A DNA stretch of 64,000 nt from Avoscillospira_A sp052117125 (GTDB lineage: Bacteria > Bacillota > Clostridia > Oscillospirales > Oscillospiraceae). A program made the position numbers and the translations under genes. The notes beneath the pieces were generated by a model. The model had not been told where the DNA came from. It made no database searches and was given only the letters and a program-made list of their open reading frames with translations. Of the stretch, positions 60,038 through 64,000 are shown one piece after another. Position 1 is the stretch's first letter, and each line of letters opens with the position of its first letter. Location of the stretch: assembly GCF_052117125.1 (NCBI RefSeq), contig NZ_JBQKJT010000006.1:1-64000 (forward strand). Reading direction: 5' to 3'.

Positions 60038-60937
60038 TCACGCACCTCCCAGGGGCTTCATGCGCACCACACGGTCGATGTGGGGCGTGAGAATGTTCAT
60101 CAGCAGAATGGCGTAGCTGACGCCCTCGGGGACAGAGCCCCACAGGCGGATCATCATGGTCAGCAGGCCGCAGCCCACACCATAGATCAGCTTGCCCTTG
60201 TCGGTCATGGGAGACGTGGTGTAATCGGTGGCCATGAAAAATGCGCCCAGCATCAAGCCGCCGCCGAACATCTGCAAGCCCAGGTTTTGACCGGCCAGCA
60301 GGGACACCACCAGAACCGTGGCCAGGTACGTCACAGGGATGTGCCAGGTGATCACCCGGCGGTACAGCAGGTACGCGCCGCCCAAAAGCAGCGCAATGGT
60401 GCAGGTCTCGCCCAGGCTGCCGCCGCGGGTGCCCAGGAGCATGGCGCCAAGGCCCGGATACACCGCGCCGTCGGCCAGGGGCGTGGCCGACGTGACGCCG
60501 TCCACTTTAAAGGTGGTCATGGCCCCGCCGAAGCCGCACAGCAGCAGAATAACGCGGGCGGTGATGGCGGGGTTGGCGAAGTTCTGACCGATGCCGCCGA
60601 AGAGCTGCTTCACCACTACAATGGCGATGACGCTGCCCAGACCCGCCACCCAGTACGGGATATCCGCAGGCAGGCAGAAGGCCAGCAGGGTACCGGTGAC
60701 GGCGGCAGACAGATCATTCACCGTATTGGGACGGCCCGTGGCCCGTTCAAACAGGTCTTCGGCCAGCAGGGCTACGCCGACGCAGACAATGGTGACGGCC
60801 AGCGTCCGGATGCCGAAAATCCAGATGGAGGCCAGCAGGGCGGGGACCAAGGCGATGAGCACATCGCGCATGATGGTATGGGTGCTGTCCTTGCCCCAGA
60901 TATGGGGTGCGGACGATACGACCATGAGTTTCAGCAT
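60038..60937 (-). CDS. rnfD: Rnf complex subunit D
   Basis: 299-residue multipass subunit with covalent FMN at the Thr of GVTSATPLA, and the LVAFIPALL-like SPH start (SSAPHIWGKDSTHTIM). It carries the ion pathway of the complex with RnfA, E and G. Confidence 0.95.
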   Translation of the reverse strand: MLKLMVVSSAPHIWGKDSTHTIMRDVLIALVPALLASIWIFGIRTLAVTIVCVGVALLAEDLFERATGRPNTVNDLSAAVTGTLLAFCLPADIPYWVAGLGSVIAIVVVKQLFGGIGQNFANPAITARVILLLCGFGGAMTTFKVDGVTSATPLADGAVYPGLGAMLLGTRGGSLGETCTIALLLGGAYLLYRRVITWHIPVTYLATVLVVSLLAGQNLGLQMFGGGLMLGAFFMATDYTTSPMTDKGKLIYGVGCGLLTMMIRLWGSVPEGVSYAILLMNILTPHIDRVVRMKPLGGA

Positions 60938-62232
60938 GATTTCGCCTCCTCCTTTTTGGGCTGTGTGGCCAGGAACCGTTTCATGAGCTTATGGCTGGTG
61001 ACCAAATCCCGATGGGCGGGACAGACGTAGGCGCAGCAGCCGCATTCCATGCAGAGGCTTGCGCCGATCTGGCGCAGCCGGTCCACATCCTTGCGGGCGA
61101 AGGCCTCGGTCATCTCAAAGGCCATGAGGTTCATGGGACAGTGCTGGGCACAGCGGCCGCAGCGGATGCAGGCGGTGGAATCGGGCTTGACGGCCTCTTT
61201 GGCCCCCAGGGCCAGGAGACTGCCGCAGTTCCACAGCAGCGGGAACTCCAGGTCCGGCAGAGCCGTACCCATCATGGGGCCGCCAGAGATGATTTTGGCC
61301 GGTTCCTGGACGAAGCCGCCCACGGCCCGGAACAGGGCCTCCACCGGTGCGCCGATGGGAGCGATGACCAGTCCCGGCGTCCGGACGGCGGAACCGTCCA
61401 CGGTGACCAGCTTCTGGACCAGGGGCATACCGGTCCGTAAGTACCGGGCGATAAACACGGCGGTGTTGACGTTGAGGACCATACAGCCCACGTCCTTGGG
61501 CAGCTTGCCGCCGGGTACCACCCGGCCCGTGGTCTCCAAAATCAGCATTTTTTCCGCGCCCACGGGGTAGAACTCCCGCAGCTGCTGAATCTCTACATTG
61601 GGGATCTGGGAGAACGCGTCCAGCAGCGCCTGGGGCGGGTGTTTGACGCCGATGATGGTCTTTTCAATGGCCAGCCGGGACTGGACGATGGCAATGCCCT
61701 CGGCCAGATCGGCGGCATAGTCCCGCATGGTCACATGGTCGGCGGTGCAGTAGGGCTCGCACTCGGAACCGTTGATGATCAGCCGGTCCACCGATGCGTT
61801 GAGCTTGACCCAGGTGGGAAACCCCGCGCCGCCCAGGCCCACCAGGCCGCTGCTGCGGATGGCTTCCAGGAACGACGGCGCGTCGGGGACCTCCGGCGGC
61901 TTGACGCCTTCCCAGACGGTCTGTTTGCCGTCGGAGGCGATCACCAGGGAGTCCACCACATAGCCCGTCGCCAGACGCAGCTTTTCAATGCCCTCCACAG
62001 TACCGGACACCGTGGCATGGAGCGGCACGCCAATGCCGCTGCCGTAGGTGGAAATGGGCTGGCCCACGGCCACCGTGTCGCCCTTTTTCACCGTGAACGA
62101 GCTGGAATTGGTACCCAGCAGCGCCAGAGGCAGCCGGACCCGCGGCGGGACCTTCAGCTCCACGGGTGTGCAGTTGGCCGTGTTTTTATTGGCGGCAACA
62201 AAGATACCCTTCGCCCTTCTCTTCAAAATCAC
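60931..62232 (-). CDS. rnfC: Rnf complex subunit C
   Basis: 433-residue cytoplasmic NADH-oxidising/reducing subunit with FMN. The NADH/FMN part has GLVGLGGAGFPTWVKL and NGSECEPYCTADH. Two 4Fe-4S motifs are CIRCGRCAQHCP and CMECGCCAYVCP. The start is GTG 62232 or TTG 62226; the latter has better spacing from GAGGAG. First gene of the operon. Confidence 0.94.
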   Translation of the reverse strand: MILKRRAKGIFVAANKNTANCTPVELKVPPRVRLPLALLGTNSSSFTVKKGDTVAVGQPISTYGSGIGVPLHATVSGTVEGIEKLRLATGYVVDSLVIASDGKQTVWEGVKPPEVPDAPSFLEAIRSSGLVGLGGAGFPTWVKLNASVDRLIINGSECEPYCTADHVTMRDYAADLAEGIAIVQSRLAIEKTIIGVKHPPQALLDAFSQIPNVEIQQLREFYPVGAEKMLILETTGRVVPGGKLPKDVGCMVLNVNTAVFIARYLRTGMPLVQKLVTVDGSAVRTPGLVIAPIGAPVEALFRAVGGFVQEPAKIISGGPMMGTALPDLEFPLLWNCGSLLALGAKEAVKPDSTACIRCGRCAQHCPMNLMAFEMTEAFARKDVDRLRQIGASLCMECGCCAYVCPAHRDLVTSHKLMKRFLATQPKKEEAKSC

Positions 62233-63590
62233 TCACTCCTCTTTTTGATGCGGCGTCCGTCCGCCCCGGTACCACCCCGGAAGGCAGTGCAAATCTTCAT
62301 ACAATTTGTCTTGCTGGAATTTTTAATTTTTTGCTGGTTTTTTCCCATTTCGCCGGCCAGAACGGTGCATTTCCCCTCTGGCGGAACCCTTGGGACCGGC
62401 AGCATCTCCCGGGCTGCCACCCCTGCCCCCTCTCTGTTTCCAACGTGTGACGAAGAACTCGCTACAAATGTTTCGATAACTTTTTACGGATTAAAAGTTG
62501 AGTTTTTCTATCCAAATTGATAATACACAATTCTTTTTCCACTTGCAAGATGTTTTTTACCATTGCCCCGCGGAAAAGAGAAATTGGTTCATATTGCCGG
62601 AAATTCCCTCCTGCGCACCGGTCCGCCGCCGCCTGTCCGGCCCTCGCTCCTGGGGCCTGGACACCTTCGGCGGTCTTTTATTTTTTTGTACAATTTCTCT
62701 GACAGAGTTTCCCACGCTTTTGCCGTGCTGCCCCTGGGAATGTCCTGTAAAATTCCCCATGATTCCACCCAGTGTCTTCCGGGTTTTCTCTGAAATATCA
62801 TACGATTTCCCGTCCATCTTCCCGGCAGATGCCCCAAATTGACAGAAAAATTCCCCCGCACCTCTTGTCCGTCTATTTGTCGTTTTCATCCGGCAGCCAG
62901 CTCCCCCGACGGGTTCGACCATACGGTTTCACAGGATTCTCTTTTTATCACTTTTAACAAAATCGGATTTGATTCTTTTTAGAACTTCGTGGGGTTTTCC
63001 AGGACTTTCACCGTGCTAGCCGAAATGCTCCAACTGAATTCCTCCTACATATTGTATGATTATAGGGTTCTCCCCCTCCGGAGCTGCCGCACCCACCGCT
63101 TTGCAGCGGACCCCGTTCCGATTGCGCGGACTGCCCATCTTGTTTTCTTGGTTTTTGTTGGACTTTTCCCAGGGACATTGGCTCCCACCGACGGTTTTTA
63201 CCCCTGCCGGCACATCCTTTACCCCACCGGTTTTATGGCAAAAAGTTTACATTTGAAATGCAGTTCATTTAGATTGTCCCCGTCAGGCGGACACCTTTTT
63301 CTTCCAGCCAACCCTGTTTCTGTTGTCATGTCACATTCTACCCCTGAAAATAATTGATTTTTTCTCTTGCAGAATTTTTTACCGAAAAATTTTTTACACT
63401 TTCTACAATCATTTGTCTTTGTCAGAGATACAGTTTCTTTCTCCATTCCGTTGCAGATGTTTGCACCATTTTGCAAGCCCTCTTCATCCGTCCGTCATGG
63501 ACAGGTCCGTTGGTACTTTTTTTCACTAATTATAAAAACCGCACTATTTTCATCAATATCGGCGGTTTTTTGAAAAAAGAACGGATTTTT
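62233..63590. other. 1.36-kb stretch without a supported gene
   Basis: Lower GC than its surroundings, with T-rich and C-rich pieces and only short random-looking frames on both strands. It must contain the rnfC promoter (minus) near its left end. A GGGTGGTACCG string near 62270 resembles part of a T-box, without the other elements. I see no repeats or tRNA. Confidence 0.6.
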
Positions 63591-63592
63591 AC

Positions 63593-63621
63593 TTGCTTTT
63601 TTACGTAGATGTTTGTATAAT
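63593..63621 (+). promoter_or_regulatory. Promoter of the terminal ABC operon
   Basis: TTGCTT (63593-63598), a 17-bp spacer and TATAAT (63616-63621), about 130 bp upstream of the permease start. Confidence 0.75.
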
Positions 63622-63670
63622 CTAGTAAAGTATCTTGGGTTTGAGATTGCATTCGGATGGGAGCCTGTAT

Positions 63671-63713
63671 CATGCAAGGGTCACCCTTGCATGACTTTTT
63701 GTTGCAAAAAGTC
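63671..63713 (+). terminator. Leader terminator/attenuator
   Basis: CATGCAAGGGT-C-ACCCTTGCATG followed by ACTTTTTG is a typical intrinsic terminator within the leader. The T tract can itself pair with a downstream CAAAAAGTC (63705-63713), giving an alternative hairpin. This suggests conditional readthrough. Confidence 0.65.
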
Positions 63714-63750
63714 GGCTTTCTCCACAAACTTGAAATGAGGTGAACCCCCT

Positions 63751-64000
63751 GTGAATTCAAAAACCCTGCTGTACATCCTCAAACGAATTCTGCTGGCGAT
63801 TTTGACCGTATGGGTGGTGATCACCGTGACGTTCTTTGTCACGCGTATCATCCCCGGCGGCCCGTTTCTCAGTGAGAAAGCCGTCACGCCCGCCGCTCAG
63901 GCGGCCATGGAGGCTAAGTACGGCCTGGACAAGCCGGTGTTTGAGCAGTACATCACCTATTTAAAGGATGTTGTAACCAGGCTGGATTTTGGCCCCTCCC
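63751..64000 (+). CDS. Peptide/nickel ABC transporter permease, DppB type (partial)
   Basis: The first 83 residues of a permease running off the window. The N-terminal helix TLLYILKRILLAILTVWVV is followed by TFFVTRIIPGGPF and a region AAQAAMEAKYGLDKPVFEQY, the usual DppB start. GTG 63751 has AGGTGA 7 bp upstream. This is a second peptide importer, distinct from the one at 34-42 kb. Confidence 0.9.
   Translation, partial: MNSKTLLYILKRILLAILTVWVVITVTFFVTRIIPGGPFLSEKAVTPAAQAAMEAKYGLDKPVFEQYITYLKDVVTRLDFGPS

Noticed and set aside
62262..62285. T-box riboswitch upstream of rnfC (GGGTGGTACCG on the minus strand)
   Set aside because: Only the antiterminator-like core matches; no Stem I motifs, no terminator after it, and an electron-transport operon is not a usual T-box target.

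Overview
The window is a GC-rich bacterial chromosome segment with dense, co-oriented operons. Several families point to an anaerobic gut-type clostridium, most likely in or near the Oscillospiraceae: an Rnf complex, rubrerythrin, a selenium-dependent molybdenum-hydroxylase accessory cluster, a BMP-type nucleoside transporter and a serine-recombinase mobilizable element. This assignment is inferred from gene content and codon style. No rRNA is present to confirm it.

Layout. 0.1-4.6 kb: sbcC-sbcD (DNA-end processing). 4.7-6.2 kb: larB and a short larC (nickel-pincer cofactor). 6.3-8.8 kb: a DUF1622 membrane protein, an Lrp/AsnC regulator and divergent aspA. 8.8-19.3 kb: a hot spot in which one XRE-type regulator gene with a membrane domain was hit twice. 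An ~8.3 kb mobilizable element with a large serine recombinase, a MobV relaxase and a pMV158-like oriT splits the coding sequence at 9.4/17.7 kb. A 1.36 kb IS256-family element with an 8-bp target duplication sits just upstream of its start codon. The mobile element carries an AT-rich cargo: a nucleoside phosphorylase, an ANT(9)-like aminoglycoside nucleotidyltransferase and a P-loop kinase bracketed by 174-bp structured repeats. 19.4-23.6 kb: an Old-Yellow-Enzyme-type Fe-S flavoprotein and a chemoreceptor.

24.0-33.8 kb (minus strand): a complete nucleoside uptake and salvage operon. A NupNOPQ-type ABC importer feeds uridine and purine phosphorylases, cytidine deaminase, phosphopentomutase and deoxyribose-phosphate aldolase, with an embedded Crp/Fnr regulator. 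34.2-41.7 kb (minus strand): a Dpp/Opp oligopeptide importer with an M42 aminopeptidase and a creatininase-family hydrolase. Its promoter is overlapped by a perfect palindrome of the type bound by FCD-type GntR regulators, and such a regulator lies at 43.0 kb beside an orphan DegT-like PLP enzyme. 43.8-46.8 kb: a Tet(M)-like ribosomal GTPase, an acetyltransferase and a ModE-like regulator. 46.9-51.7 kb: a selenium/molybdenum-hydroxylase cluster (yqeB, selD, a class V aminotransferase, yedE, a TusA-like protein, DUF3343).

51.75-52.39 kb holds the most unusual feature. It is a ~610-nt stretch with its own promoter, a strong terminator, no credible protein and a 12-bp perfect long-range pairing, so it is probably a large structured non-coding RNA. 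An aconitase-family hydratase, a zinc-ribbon membrane protein, tRNA-Leu(UAA), a small conserved-looking ORF and rubrerythrin follow. Then comes a complete rnfCDGEAB operon (57.3-62.2 kb, minus strand), a ~1.4 kb non-coding stretch, and the start of another peptide ABC permease gene behind a leader with a terminator-like hairpin.
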